Positions 1-12,140 are shown, numbered from the stretch's first letter. The stretch: DNA of 64,000 bases from Sandaracinaceae bacterium (GCA_020633195.1 JACKEC010000026.1:62001-126000); one strand, 5' to 3'. Numbers and translations: made by a program. Notes: a model not told the origin generated them from the sequence alone.

Positions 1-3400
<3,400 letters not shown>

Positions 3401-3404
<4 letters not shown>

Positions 3405-4330
3405 GAATCGCTCCGGTGGGCGAAGGCGCTGATGACCGAGAAGTGCGGCTTGCGCCGCTCGCGAGAGGTGATCTCGCAGCAATCGATGAGGAGCCCCGCG
3501 GCCTCGAGCAGGCCGCGCAGGTGCGCGGGCTCGAAGCCGGGCACGAGGTGCCCGAAGCCCTCGGTGAGGGCGGTGTGCTCGTGGGCCGCGAGGGTGATGA
3601 TCGCGACCTGGCCGCCGGGCCGCAGCACGCGGGCGGCCTCGGCGAGCACGCGCTCGGGGCGGCGCGCGTAGGTGAGGACGTTGAAGAGCATCACGGTGTC
3701 GAACGAGGCGTCGTCGGCGGGGAGCTCGTGGAGATCGCCGCGACGGAGGGTCACGTTGGCGTGCCCCTCGAGCCGTCGCGCCGCCGCCTCGAGCACGCGG
3801 TCGCTTCGATCCACGCAGGTGACCGAGCGCGCGCGCGGCGCGATCAGCGCGGCGAGGGTGCCGTCGCCGCTCCCCGCGTCGAGGACGTCACCGAAGCGCG
3901 CGAGCCCCAGGAACCCGCGCGCGGTCGCCTCCCACGTGCGGCCCGGCGAGTAGTGCCGCTCCATCTGTCCCGCGACGGCGTCCGGCCACGCGGCCTCGCG
4001 CGCGCGGACGAGCGCGGCGCACCGCTCCCGGTCGGCCACCAGCAGCGCGTCGTCGAGCCCCGCCCGCACGACCTCCCACAGCGATCGAGCCCGCGGCGGC
4101 ATCCCGCCGTGCGCCCGATGAAAGGTCGACGAGCCCTGCCGCCGCAGCGCGACGAGGCCTGCGTCGCGCAGCTTGCCCAGGTGGGTGGAGACCCGCGACT
4201 GGGGCAGCCCCGTGATGTCGGTCAGCTCGGCGACGCTCAGCTCCTCCTCGGTCAACAGCGCCAGCAGGCGCACGCGGGTGGGGTCCGCGAGGAGGCCACA
4301 GAGGGCGTTGACGTCCGAGAGAGAGCTCAT
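3401..4330 (-). CDS. ArsR-family regulator fused to a SAM-dependent methyltransferase domain (SahR-like)
   Basis: A 309-residue fusion. Residues about 5-90 are an ArsR winged helix (LADPTRVRLLALL, then the recognition helix around SRVSTHLGKL). Residues about 135-290 are a class I methyltransferase fold with motif I VLDAGSGDGTL. Known: SahR regulators of Proteobacteria have this architecture, sense S-adenosylhomocysteine and control methionine/SAH-cycle genes such as metH and ahcY. The direct ATGA overlap with metH supports the same role. It could instead be an active methyltransferase, since the SAM loop looks intact. The upstream promoter overlaps an inverted repeat, consistent with autoregulation (inference). 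Confidence 0.9.
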
Positions 4331-4353
4331 CCGCTAATCCTGATGGACGGATG
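4328..4353 (-). promoter_or_regulatory. Inverted repeat CATCCG-N14-CGGATG at the regulator-metH promoter (candidate operator)
   Basis: Read on the minus strand, CATCCG at 4353-4348 and CGGATG at 4333-4328 are perfect inverted arms. The last three bases are the regulator's start codon. The upstream arm overlaps the proposed -10 box. A dimeric ArsR-type repressor bound here would block transcription of both genes. That the repeat is the operator is inference. Confidence 0.4.
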
Positions 4354-4378
4354 TACGCGATCCACGAGGTCCTGTCAA
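4350..4378 (-). promoter_or_regulatory. Sigma-70-type promoter for the regulator-metH operon
   Basis: On the minus strand a perfect TTGACA (4378-4373) is followed by 17 bp and TACATC (4355-4350, 3 of 6 matches to TATAAT). The expected start point is only about 10-15 bp upstream of the ATG at 4330, so the leader is very short and leaves no room for a cobalamin or SAM riboswitch. Confidence 0.5.
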
Positions 4379-4468
4379 AGAGGGACGGACGGGCTTGACC
4401 TCGCCCGCGACCGCACCCAGCTCCCGCGATGAATCGAACGCGTTCGGTACGAACCCGAAGGAGGACTC

Positions 4469-4870
4469 ATGGACCATCTCTCGCTCGTCTACGCCGTCTA
4501 CGCCGCCGTCGGCGTCGGCCTCACCGTGTGGCTCGCCCGGATGCTCGGCGCGAGCGGCGAGGTCTTCCTCGAGGACGTCTTCCCGGGCCAAAAAGAGCTT
4601 GCGAAAGCCATCAATCGCTTGCTCGTGGTGGGCTTCTACCTCGTGAACCTGGGCTACGCCTGCATGCTCCTCGAGGGCGGCCAGGCGCACGACGTCCGCA
4701 CCGCCATCGAGGCCCTCTCGGCCAAGCTCGGGGCGCTCCTGCTCTCGCTCGCGCTGCTGCACTTCGTGAACATGTTCGTGTTCCACCGGATCCGGCGCCG
4801 CGCCGCCCGGTCGGCGACCGTACCGCAGCCCCCGCACGGGTTCGTCCCCATGCCCGGAGCCGCCGCGTGA
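4469..4870 (+). CDS. Small polytopic membrane protein of unknown function
   Basis: 133 residues with three predicted membrane helices (about residues 5-26, 51-68 and 87-105) and a basic-then-proline C-terminal tail (RIRRR followed by PQPP). A strong Shine-Dalgarno AAGGAGG sits just ahead of the ATG. The stop overlaps the start of the next gene (GTGA), a DCC-family protein, so the two probably work together at the membrane. I do not recognise a family and assign no function. Confidence 0.75.
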   Translation: MDHLSLVYAVYAAVGVGLTVWLARMLGASGEVFLEDVFPGQKELAKAINRLLVVGFYLVNLGYACMLLEGGQAHDVRTAIEALSAKLGALLLSLALLHFVNMFVFHRIRRRAARSATVPQPPHGFVPMPGAAA

Positions 4871-5271
4871 CCACGGAGCTGTGGGTCCTCTACGACTCCA
4901 CGTGCCCCTTCTGCGCCTGGTGCCGCGACTGGCTCGCGTCTCGACCGGCCCGGGTCCGGATGCGCTTCCTCTGCTGCCGCTCGAGCACCGCCCGCGATCG
5001 CTTCGGCGCGCTCCCACTGGTGGACGAGCTCGTCGTCCTCGACGAGCACGGTCGCTGGTGGGCGGGCCCGAGCGCGTTCGCGATGTGCCTCTGGGCGCTC
5101 GAGGGCTTCCACGACCTCGCCTGGTGGATCAGCTCCGACGCGCTCTGGTGGTTGGCCCGCCCCTTCTTCGTCCTCCTCGGCGAGCACCGCGAGAGCCTCG
5201 CCTGGCTCGTCGGCGTCGACTGCTCGAGCGGCGCGTGCGCGGTCCCGGTCGGGCCAGGCGCGTATCGATGA
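4867..5271 (+). CDS. DCC-family (DUF393, YuxK-like) thiol-disulfide oxidoreductase-like protein
   Basis: 134 residues from a GTG that overlaps the previous stop. The N-terminus VLYDSTCPFCAWCRDWL has the Asp plus Cys-x-x-Cys pattern of the DCC/DUF393 family, with a third Cys three residues on. These proteins are proposed thiol-disulfide oxidoreductases, but biochemical proof is thin. The rest is Trp-rich, and a Cys pair near the C-terminus (DCSSGACAV) could be a second redox pair. Translational coupling to the three-helix membrane protein suggests a membrane-associated redox partner (inference). Confidence 0.75.
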   Translation: MTTELWVLYDSTCPFCAWCRDWLASRPARVRMRFLCCRSSTARDRFGALPLVDELVVLDEHGRWWAGPSAFAMCLWALEGFHDLAWWISSDALWWLARPFFVLLGEHRESLAWLVGVDCSSGACAVPVGPGAYR

Positions 5272-5296
5272 GCGAGGAGGGGTACGCTGAGCTCCG

Positions 5297-7708
5297 ATGC
5301 GCCTCGTCACCGCGCGGCTCTGCGTCCTCTGCGTCGTGCTCCTCGGCTGCGACGGGTCGGCGCCCTCGGACGCCGGCCCGACGCTCGACGACGCCGGCGC
5401 CGACGCGGGGCCGCCGCTCCACCCGGAGCGCTACCCCGTCGACCCGCGGAGCTGGACCCCCGAGACCTGCGCGGCGGACCAGGCCACCGCGTGGGTCGTC
5501 GCCGCGCCCGGCGCGTGCGCGTCGGGTCGGGTGTGCGTCGACGGCGCGGGTCGGACCTACAGGGACGGCGCGCCGTGGATCGTGCGCGGCGTCTACCACG
5601 GCGGCCGCGAGGTCGAGGCCCTGCTCGGCAACTGCCCCGCCGGCGCCGCGTGCGAGGCGAGCCAGCCCGCCGACCACGCCGCCTACGTCCAGATGCTCGC
5701 CGACGCGGGCCTGAACGTGATCCTCGAGAGCCGCGAGGCGATGAGCGACGGGCTCCGCGCCGCGGTCGCCGCCGAGCCGCGCGTCGGCATCGGCCACCTC
5801 CTCTTCGACGACCCCTTCACGGCCGAGGGCCACGACCGCCTCGTGACCTCGATCGAGGCCGCCGCGGCCGACGAGAGCACGCTCCTCTGGTTCGGACCCG
5901 ACGAGCCCGATCTGAACCACACCTGGCCGATGGCCGCGGGCATCGCGCGCCTCCTGCGCGGGTCGTCGGCCGACCTCGACGCGCTCCTCGCGACGCCTCG
6001 CTATCGACCCGCGTCGGCCACCCCGTTCCTGCCCGCCGACGAGCCCGCCCACGATCCGAACGGGCTCCCCTACGGCTCGGCCGTCGTCATCGACGACGAA
6101 GGGCTCGCCGTGGCGACCGACCTCTACGACTTTCGCGCCCCCGTGACCTACCCGTTCCAGGAGCCCTACTCGCGCGCCGACGACTCGCTGTGGACCATCG
6201 AGCGCATCTCTCGCTACGACGAGCCGACCTCGCCCTCGACGCCGATCCTCCAGATGGTGGAGCTCGACGGGCTCGGCCTCATCCGCCCGAGCCCCGGTCA
6301 GATCCGAGCGCAGATCCTCGGCGCGATCGTCCACGGCGCGGCCGGCGCGCATTACTTCAAGGTCGCCGGCGACGACCCGCCCTTCGCCGGCCGCGCGGGA
6401 TGGTTCGCCGCCGACGACGCCGAGGGCTGGGCGGCCTATACCGAGCAGCACGCCGTCTGGGACTCGCTGATCCCCGTCCTCTACTCCGACGCGACGGCGG
6501 AGCGCGGTACGCAAGGTATCTTGCACTATCGCCGCTTCGCCCTCGGCGACCGCCGGGTCCTCCTGATCGTGAACCCGACGCCCTACCACCGCTGGGTCGA
6601 CCTCGACGCGATCGTGCAGCGGACCGAGCGCGAGTGGGTCCGGCGCTGGGGCGACTGCGCGCCCTTCGAGACGCGCGCCGTCGAGGTCGACGCGTACGAG
6701 GCGTTCGTCCTCGAGGTGGTCTCCGCCGACGTCGACGCGCCCGGCGACCCCGGCGATCCGCTCGAGGGTCGCGTCCCCGCGCGCCCCCCGCTCGACCCGC
6801 CCGCTCCCCTCGACGGCGCCTGGACGCCGGCGGCGGACCTCGCCGCGCCCCGATCCGCGCACGCCGCCGTGGTCGGCGACGAGATCGCCCTGCTCGGTGG
6901 CTACACCGGGGCCCTCACCGCGACGAACGCCGTCGCCGGCTGGCCCTCCAACGCGAGCCTCCCCGACCTCGTTACGCCGGTCGCCTCGGCCGCCGCGATG
7001 CGCGCCGCCGACGGAACGATCATCGTCGCGGGCGGCGTCCCCCGCTTCCCCACCGACATGGTGGTGTTCCCGCGCCTGCACTGTCAGCGCCTCGACGGCG
7101 GCGCGTGGTCCCGCTGCGCCGACCTCGGCAACGGGCCGACGAGCAACGCGGCGTCGCTCGCGGCGTTCGGTGACCTCTACCTCTTCGGGGGCCTGGTCCA
7201 CATCGACCCGATGGCCGGCGACCTCGTGACCACCGCGGTCCAGCGCTACGACCCGCGCGCCGACGCGTGGCGCGCCGAGACCCACCTGCCCGAGCTGCGG
7301 GTCCGCGGCGCGACCCTCGTCCACGACGGCGTCGCCTACCTCGTCGGCGGCTTCGCCCAGTCGGCGCCCGGCGCCCCCACCACCCTCGCGACCGACGCGC
7401 TCGCCTACGACCTCCATACCCAGACCTGGATCGCGTCGGAGATCGACCCGCTGCCGACCCCGCGCGCCAACCTCGCTTGCGTCGCACATCGAGGCTTCGG
7501 CTACTGCGTCGGCGGCTACGACGCCGCCGGAGACAACCTCGCGGTGGTCGAGCGGGTCGACTTCGCGACCGGCGCGTGGGCGACGCTCGAGCCGCTGCCC
7601 CAGCCGCTGAGCGACACGACCGCGGTCGTGTTCGACGACGCGCTCCACGTCCTGGGCGGGCTCACGGGGAGCTTCGAGGACTCCGCGGCCGTATACGTGA
7701 TGCGATGA
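5297..7708 (+). CDS. Large lipoprotein: TIM-barrel-like N-terminal half and kelch-type beta-propeller C-terminal half
   Basis: 803 residues. A lipobox (VVLLGC, Cys about 17) is followed by an Asp/Ala/Pro-rich linker. Residues about 70-500 contain blocks recalling glycoside-hydrolase-like barrels (IVRGVYHGG; LLWFGPDEPDLNHTW with acidic residues; GAIVHGAAGAHYFK). No family could be fixed. Residues about 505-800 are kelch-like repeats (AHAAVVGDEIALLGGY, ASLAAFGDLYLFGG, GATLVHDGVAYLVGG, ALHVLGG). It is probably a surface-exposed carbohydrate-acting or adhesive protein. The stop overlaps the start of the next lipoprotein gene (ATGA), so they form an operon. Confidence 0.75.
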   Translation: MRLVTARLCVLCVVLLGCDGSAPSDAGPTLDDAGADAGPPLHPERYPVDPRSWTPETCAADQATAWVVAAPGACASGRVCVDGAGRTYRDGAPWIVRGVYHGGREVEALLGNCPAGAACEASQPADHAAYVQMLADAGLNVILESREAMSDGLRAAVAAEPRVGIGHLLFDDPFTAEGHDRLVTSIEAAAADESTLLWFGPDEPDLNHTWPMAAGIARLLRGSSADLDALLATPRYRPASATPFLPADEPAHDPNGLPYGSAVVIDDEGLAVATDLYDFRAPVTYPFQEPYSRADDSLWTIERISRYDEPTSPSTPILQMVELDGLGLIRPSPGQIRAQILGAIVHGAAGAHYFKVAGDDPPFAGRAGWFAADDAEGWAAYTEQHAVWDSLIPVLYSDATAERGTQGILHYRRFALGDRRVLLIVNPTPYHRWVDLDAIVQRTEREWVRRWGDCAPFETRAVEVDAYEAFVLEVVSADVDAPGDPGDPLEGRVPARPPLDPPAPLDGAWTPAADLAAPRSAHAAVVGDEIALLGGYTGALTATNAVAGWPSNASLPDLVTPVASAAAMRAADGTIIVAGGVPRFPTDMVVFPRLHCQRLDGGAWSRCADLGNGPTSNAASLAAFGDLYLFGGLVHIDPMAGDLVTTAVQRYDPRADAWRAETHLPELRVRGATLVHDGVAYLVGGFAQSAPGAPTTLATDALAYDLHTQTWIASEIDPLPTPRANLACVAHRGFGYCVGGYDAAGDNLAVVERVDFATGAWATLEPLPQPLSDTTAVVFDDALHVLGGLTGSFEDSAAVYVMR

Positions 7709-8457
7709 AGCCGGTCTCGGCCATGGCGCTCCTGTTCCTCGGCGGCTGCACCTGCGCCGCGAGCCACGTCACCGACGCCGGCGGCGTGGCTGTCGACGCG
7801 GGCCCTCCCCGAATCGACGCGGGCACGGACGCTGGTTACGACGCCGCGATCCCGCCCGACGCGGCCCCCGTCACCGACTGCCTCGAAGCGTTCGCGGCGG
7901 TGCCGGGCACCCCCTGCCTCTTCGAGGGCGCGTGCCTCGCCGGGGACCTCTGCTGCTCCGCCAACGCGGTGTGCTGGGACGGTCGCGTCAACTACGCCTA
8001 CCTGCCGCCCGACTGCGCGGGCGACCCGCGGCCGACCGCCTGCGTCGGCGAGCCTGGAGAGGCCCACGGCTCGACCCCCGCCGGTCCCCTCGACCTGACG
8101 AGCGTCCACGTCAGCTTCACCTTCGCGTTCGCCGTCGACGCCCTGATCGTCTTCACGCCCGGGCCCGAGCTCGTCGTGTGCGACGGGGATCGCCTGAGCG
8201 TCTGGCTCGTGCCGCACATGGACGACTCGAGGTTCGGCTACACCTACGTGGGGACGCACGACGCGGTGGCCCAGCGCGTCGTCGGGGGCGTCGTCGAGCG
8301 GGCCCCGGCGGTCGTCGAGATCACCGCGTACGACGACAGCTCCGTCGACCCGGAGGGGCGCCTCGCGGGGACCGTCCGCGTCGACGCGCCGGGCTGGGAC
8401 GTCACGGGTCGCTTCGACGCGCGCGGCTGCGACGACGTCAACCGCTCCGGTCCGTGA
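7705..8457 (+). CDS. Cys-containing lipoprotein of unknown function
   Basis: 250 residues. The signal peptide has a lipobox (LLFLGGC, Cys about 15) followed by the Asp/Ala/Gly-rich spacer usual in these lipoproteins. The mature part has several Cys residues (CLFEGACLAGDLCCSANAVC) and a beta-rich C-terminal region. I recognise no family. It is translationally coupled (ATGA) to the kelch lipoprotein, so a shared surface function is likely. The gene ends facing the DUF1552 gene across hairpins at 8477-8520. Confidence 0.7.
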   Translation: MKPVSAMALLFLGGCTCAASHVTDAGGVAVDAGPPRIDAGTDAGYDAAIPPDAAPVTDCLEAFAAVPGTPCLFEGACLAGDLCCSANAVCWDGRVNYAYLPPDCAGDPRPTACVGEPGEAHGSTPAGPLDLTSVHVSFTFAFAVDALIVFTPGPELVVCDGDRLSVWLVPHMDDSRFGYTYVGTHDAVAQRVVGGVVERAPAVVEITAYDDSSVDPEGRLAGTVRVDAPGWDVTGRFDARGCDDVNRSGP

Positions 8458-8476
8458 GCCTCGAGGTCTGTCGATA

Positions 8477-8520
8477 AATCGCCTCCGGCGATTCTCTCCG
8501 GCGAGGGGCAAGCCCCTCGC
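8477..8520. terminator. Two adjacent hairpins between convergent genes (candidate bidirectional terminator)
   Basis: AATCGCC-TCC-GGCGATT at 8477-8493 and GCGAGGGG-CAAG-CCCCTCGC at 8501-8520 are perfect stems of 7 and 8 bp. A third, imperfect stem follows at about 8537-8559. There is no U-run, so a Rho-independent role is not certain. The position between convergent stops at 8457 and 8561 fits termination in both directions. Confidence 0.45.
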
Positions 8521-8560
8521 GCTCCCCACTGAGATCCTCCGACGCTTCGCGTCGTCGGAC

Positions 8561-9901
8561 TCAGCCGAGGAGGCCCGGCAGGGGCTGGTAGCCGTCCTGG
8601 CCGTAGCTCTCGAAGCGCTGCCCCATCCCGTGCGCGATCGAGAGCAGCAGCTCCCCGTGCGGGCGGTCGTAGGCGTCGAGCACCCGGCCGGGCGTGATGG
8701 CCCCGCCGGCGCGGCCCGCGACCACGAAAGGCATGTCGTGGTGGCTGTGCGTGTTGCCGTCCGAGACCTCCGAGCACAGCAGCACCAGCGAGTGGTCGAG
8801 CATCGTGCCGTCGCCCTCGGGCCGCGCCTGGAGCTGCTCGAGCACGTAACGGAAGTTGCGGACCCAGTAGCGGCGCTGCTCGACGTAGTCGGTGAAGAGC
8901 CGGTTGCCGCGATCGTGCGTGGCGCCGTAGTGCGAGGCCTGGTGGCTGCGCATGTCGAAGCCCGGGTCGTACATCTCGCCGTCGGGGAAGCGGCTCATGA
9001 TGAGCTCGCTGGTGTGGTGCGAGCACTGCAGCACGCCGACGCGGGTCAGCCCGCACGCCATCGCGGTCACCATCACGTCGGCCTGGGCGCGCAGGATCGC
9101 GGGGAAGAGCGACGGGTCGTAGAGCCGCGTGGGGTCGACCCCCTCGAGCCCCACCCGCGGGTCGTCGCACGTGGACGGCGCGACCGGCAGCTCCGCGCCG
9201 AGCCGCGCCTCGACCTCGCGGATCGCGTCGAGGTGCAGCTCGAGCTTGCTCCGCAGCCGCCCCGAGACGCGGCCGCGCAGGTCCTCGATCTCCTGCCGCG
9301 ACACGTCGAGGATCGAGCGGCGCGGATCCCACGTCGTCGGCCCCGGCGTGGGGCTCGGCATCGCGTCGCGGAAGAGCCGCGCGAAGGCGCGGATCGGGTC
9401 GTCCTCGGGCGGCACCGTGTGCTCGGGGCCGAGGTAGGAGACGTGCTTGTCCCCCGACGCGCCGTCCTGGTTGGCCATCGCGCCGAGGTAGAGGTGCGGG
9501 AACGGATCGCCCGCGCCGGCCGTCCGCGCGAGCGAGCGATCGATCGACTCGCCGCGGCCGCCGTCCATCCCGGTGAGGAGCTTCTTCGCGCCGCCGGGGT
9601 GGCTGCCCTCGTCGGTCGAGCCCATCTGCAGGCCGCGCACGAACACGCACTCGCGCGCGAGATCGCCGAGCGGCTCGAGCGCCTCCGAGACGCGCAGCGT
9701 CCCGCCCTCGCTCCAGGCGTCCCACAGCGACGGGTCGCCGTCCTGGCTGCGCCCGGGGACTCCGTCCGGGAAGTAGAAGATCAGGACGCGCCGCGCCGCG
9801 GCGGCGCCGTCCCCGAGCACCCGGCTGGCGAGCCCGGTCAGCGGCAGCGCGGCGGCGGCGCCGCCGAGGGTCCACAGGAAACGACGTCGGCTCAGCGGCA
9901 T
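8561..9901 (-). CDS. DUF1552 family exported protein
   Basis: 446 residues. The N-terminus is a Tat-type signal (LSRRRFLWTLGGAAAALPL). DUF1552 hallmarks follow: RRVLIFYFPDGVP, KLLTGMDGGRGESIDRSLA, the His-rich VLQCSHHTSEL and the C-terminal block LVLLCSEVSDGNTHSHHDMPFV. Members occur in planctomycetes and myxobacteria beside DUF1592 cytochromes and resemble sulfatase/DUF1501-type secreted enzymes. No reaction is established. Its ATG overlaps the stop of the DUF1592 gene (ATGA), so the products probably act as a pair in the periplasm. Confidence 0.9.
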   Translation of the reverse strand: MPLSRRRFLWTLGGAAAALPLTGLASRVLGDGAAAARRVLIFYFPDGVPGRSQDGDPSLWDAWSEGGTLRVSEALEPLGDLARECVFVRGLQMGSTDEGSHPGGAKKLLTGMDGGRGESIDRSLARTAGAGDPFPHLYLGAMANQDGASGDKHVSYLGPEHTVPPEDDPIRAFARLFRDAMPSPTPGPTTWDPRRSILDVSRQEIEDLRGRVSGRLRSKLELHLDAIREVEARLGAELPVAPSTCDDPRVGLEGVDPTRLYDPSLFPAILRAQADVMVTAMACGLTRVGVLQCSHHTSELIMSRFPDGEMYDPGFDMRSHQASHYGATHDRGNRLFTDYVEQRRYWVRNFRYVLEQLQARPEGDGTMLDHSLVLLCSEVSDGNTHSHHDMPFVVAGRAGGAITPGRVLDAYDRPHGELLLSIAHGMGQRFESYGQDGYQPLPGLLG

Positions 9902-12072
9902 CACGGGGCCTCCCGGCGGATGCGCAGATCGGGCGCGGTGAAGAGGGACACGAACAGCTCGCGGACGTCGCCGTCGCGCTCGCGGAAGCCCGCGACGATG
10001 GGCTGCACCGCGCAGCGCTCGTCGAGCGTCTCGCGCGCGCCGCGCACGAAGCGGTAGGCCTGCCGCGCGAAGCAGTCCGGCGCCGCGTCGCTCTGCGCGA
10101 GGATCTGGCCGAGCTCCGCCAGGGTCTCGAACGGCGCCGACGTGTGGGCGCCGAGGTACTCCACGTCGACCATGTCGCCGCTCGACTCGATCGGGTGACC
10201 GTCGTCCGTGTCGCGCCACCGGCCCGTCGGGCCGAAGCCCTCGAAGCCGAACCCGACCGGGTCGATGTACTGGTGGCAGCTCGCGCAGAAGGTGCTCGCG
10301 GTGTGCTGCGCGAAGCGCTCGCGCGTGCTCGCGCCCGGATCCACCTCGGGGACCGCCCCCGCGTTCGGCGGCGGCGGCGGGAATTCCTGGCACAGCAGCC
10401 GCCGGCGCACGAACAGCCCGCGGCGGATCGGCGAGCTCTGGTCCGAGTGCGCCGTCGCGCTCAGCACGCTCCCGTGGGCGAGGAGCCCCGCCCGGCGATC
10501 GTCCGGGTAGGGCGCGCTCCTCAGCGCGTCGCCGGTCACCCCGTCGATCCCGTAGAGCGCGGCGAGCCGCGCGTTCACGAACGTGTAGTCGGCGCGGAGC
10601 AGCTCCTCGAAGCGCCCCGTCCCCTCGAACACGACGTGCAGGAAGAATTGCTCGGTCTCTTCGACCATGGCGCGTCCGAGCGCGGCGTCGAAGCTCGGGT
10701 CCTGGCGGGTCGCGTCGGGCACGGCCTCCACGCCGAGCCACTGCCGCGCGAAGGCGGCGAGCACCGCGCGGCTGCGGGGATCGTCGAGCAGCCGGCGCGC
10801 GTGCGCCTCGACCCCCGCCGGCTCGTCGAGCTCGCCCGCGGCCGCGGCGTCGAGGAGCGCGTCGTCCGGCGTCGTCCCCGTCAGCCCGTAGCTCAGCGCC
10901 GTCGCCATCTCCCAGCCGTCGAGCCGGAAGGTGCCGTCCCCGACCGGCTGCCCGAGCTCGGAGCGATACAGGAAGTTCGGCGACACGAGCATGCCGAGGA
11001 CCATCGCGGCGTAGCCGGCCCTGTCGTCCGGGGCCTCGCTCGCGAGCGCCTGATAGCGGACCACCTCGGCGTCCGTGAGGGGTCGGCGGAACGCGCGCCG
11101 ACCGAAGCGGCGCGCGAAGCCTGCGGCGCAGGCGCCGCGTCCGTCCGCGCAGCCCACGAGCGCGTCGAGGCCGCCATCGCCGAGCGCGTCGAGGCCGCGC
11201 TGCGCCGCGCGGAGCAGCTCGTCGAGGTGGACCGAGGTCACCTGCAGCGCGTTCGCCGAGTTGTCGTAGACGTACCCCGCGTCGCGCGCCTCGAGGGGGA
11301 GGTCGCGCGCGAGGTCGAGGGCCGTGGTCGGGCTCGCGCCGCCAGGGGCGCTCGCGTCGCAGCGCACGTCGAGCCGCGAGTTGAAGCCGCCGAAGCCGTC
11401 GTCGGCCCGATCGGGGTTGGCCGGGTCGGGGATCCACTCGCCTCCGTCGAGGACGAGCTTGTACTCGTGGACGCCGACGGGGAGCGCGCGGGTCAGCGTC
11501 CACTGCGCGCCAGTCCGGGTCATCGGCCACGCGGCCGCGTCCCAGCCGTTGAACGAGCCGGCCACGTGGACGCTCGTGAGCGAGCGGCCCGCGGGGTCGT
11601 AGCGGAAGGTCGTCGGCTCGCAGGACGGGGCCGCGCCGCCGCCCGCGTCGAGGCCGAGCAGGTCGACCACGCTCGCCGCGTACTCGCGCCGGTTGAGGAG
11701 GCGCAGCCGCCGGGGCGCCGGCGGCACGGCGTCGCACGCGAGCGCGCTCGACGTCAGCCGCGTCTCGATGAAGGTCGCGAGGCCTTCCGCGCAGCCGTCC
11801 CGACAGAGCGACGGGTCGTTGGCCGGCATCGCCTCGTCGATGGTCTGCGAGAGCGCGCCGTGATCCATCGCCACGTCGACGAGCCGGGGACCGAGCCCGC
11901 CCTCGCCGAGCTCGCCGTGGCAGCTCGCGCACAGCTCGGCGTAGCGGGCGCTCGCCTCCTCCGGGGACAGCGGCGGGGTGGGGGCCCGCGGCGTGGGGCG
12001 GAGCGGCTCGAGCCCCGACTCCGCGCAGCCGGCACACAGCAAGAGGGACAGGAAGAACAGCGAGGACCGCAC
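9901..12072 (-). CDS. DUF1592/DUF1588/DUF1585 cytochrome-type lipoprotein with an inserted CBM48-like module
   Basis: 723 residues from a GTG at 12072, chosen because it gives a clean lipoprotein signal (SLLLCAGC) and follows GGGAG. Order: cytochrome c motif CASCH at about residue 50; a DUF1587-like block (LRLLNRREYAASVVDLLG) at about 115-140; an E-set sugar-binding-like module at about 163-240 (GSFNGW, VGVHEYKLVLDG); then the DUF1592, DUF1588 (second CASCH, then GFGFEGFG) and DUF1585 regions. The family is known from planctomycete-type secreted cytochromes next to DUF1552. The sugar-binding insert is unusual for the family as I know it. A longer in-frame start at 12144 would destroy the signal peptide. 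Confidence 0.88.
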   Translation of the reverse strand: MRSSLFFLSLLLCAGCAESGLEPLRPTPRAPTPPLSPEEASARYAELCASCHGELGEGGLGPRLVDVAMDHGALSQTIDEAMPANDPSLCRDGCAEGLATFIETRLTSSALACDAVPPAPRRLRLLNRREYAASVVDLLGLDAGGGAAPSCEPTTFRYDPAGRSLTSVHVAGSFNGWDAAAWPMTRTGAQWTLTRALPVGVHEYKLVLDGGEWIPDPANPDRADDGFGGFNSRLDVRCDASAPGGASPTTALDLARDLPLEARDAGYVYDNSANALQVTSVHLDELLRAAQRGLDALGDGGLDALVGCADGRGACAAGFARRFGRRAFRRPLTDAEVVRYQALASEAPDDRAGYAAMVLGMLVSPNFLYRSELGQPVGDGTFRLDGWEMATALSYGLTGTTPDDALLDAAAAGELDEPAGVEAHARRLLDDPRSRAVLAAFARQWLGVEAVPDATRQDPSFDAALGRAMVEETEQFFLHVVFEGTGRFEELLRADYTFVNARLAALYGIDGVTGDALRSAPYPDDRRAGLLAHGSVLSATAHSDQSSPIRRGLFVRRRLLCQEFPPPPPNAGAVPEVDPGASTRERFAQHTASTFCASCHQYIDPVGFGFEGFGPTGRWRDTDDGHPIESSGDMVDVEYLGAHTSAPFETLAELGQILAQSDAAPDCFARQAYRFVRGARETLDERCAVQPIVAGFRERDGDVRELFVSLFTAPDLRIRREAP

Positions 12073-12100
12073 GGCGTCACTCCCGGGTGGGTGACGCTGA

Positions 12101-12126
12101 GAGTAACTCAGGCTGGGGTTACGCTC
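12101..12126 (-). promoter_or_regulatory. Inverted repeat upstream of the DUF1592 operon
   Basis: On the minus strand GAGCGTAAC (12126-12118) and GTTACTCTC are 8-of-9 inverted arms separated by 10 bp, about 30-55 bp upstream of the GTG at 12072. The same GTAAC/GTTAC core recurs at 28999-29016 and 57589-57604. A regulator site is plausible but unproven. Confidence 0.3.
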
Positions 12127-12140
12127 AAGGCCTCGCCGGA

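Noticed and set aside
5129..7648. An 839-codon minus-strand frame
   Set aside because: Antisense shadow of the kelch lipoprotein; low-complexity Arg/Val/Gly composition and no motif.
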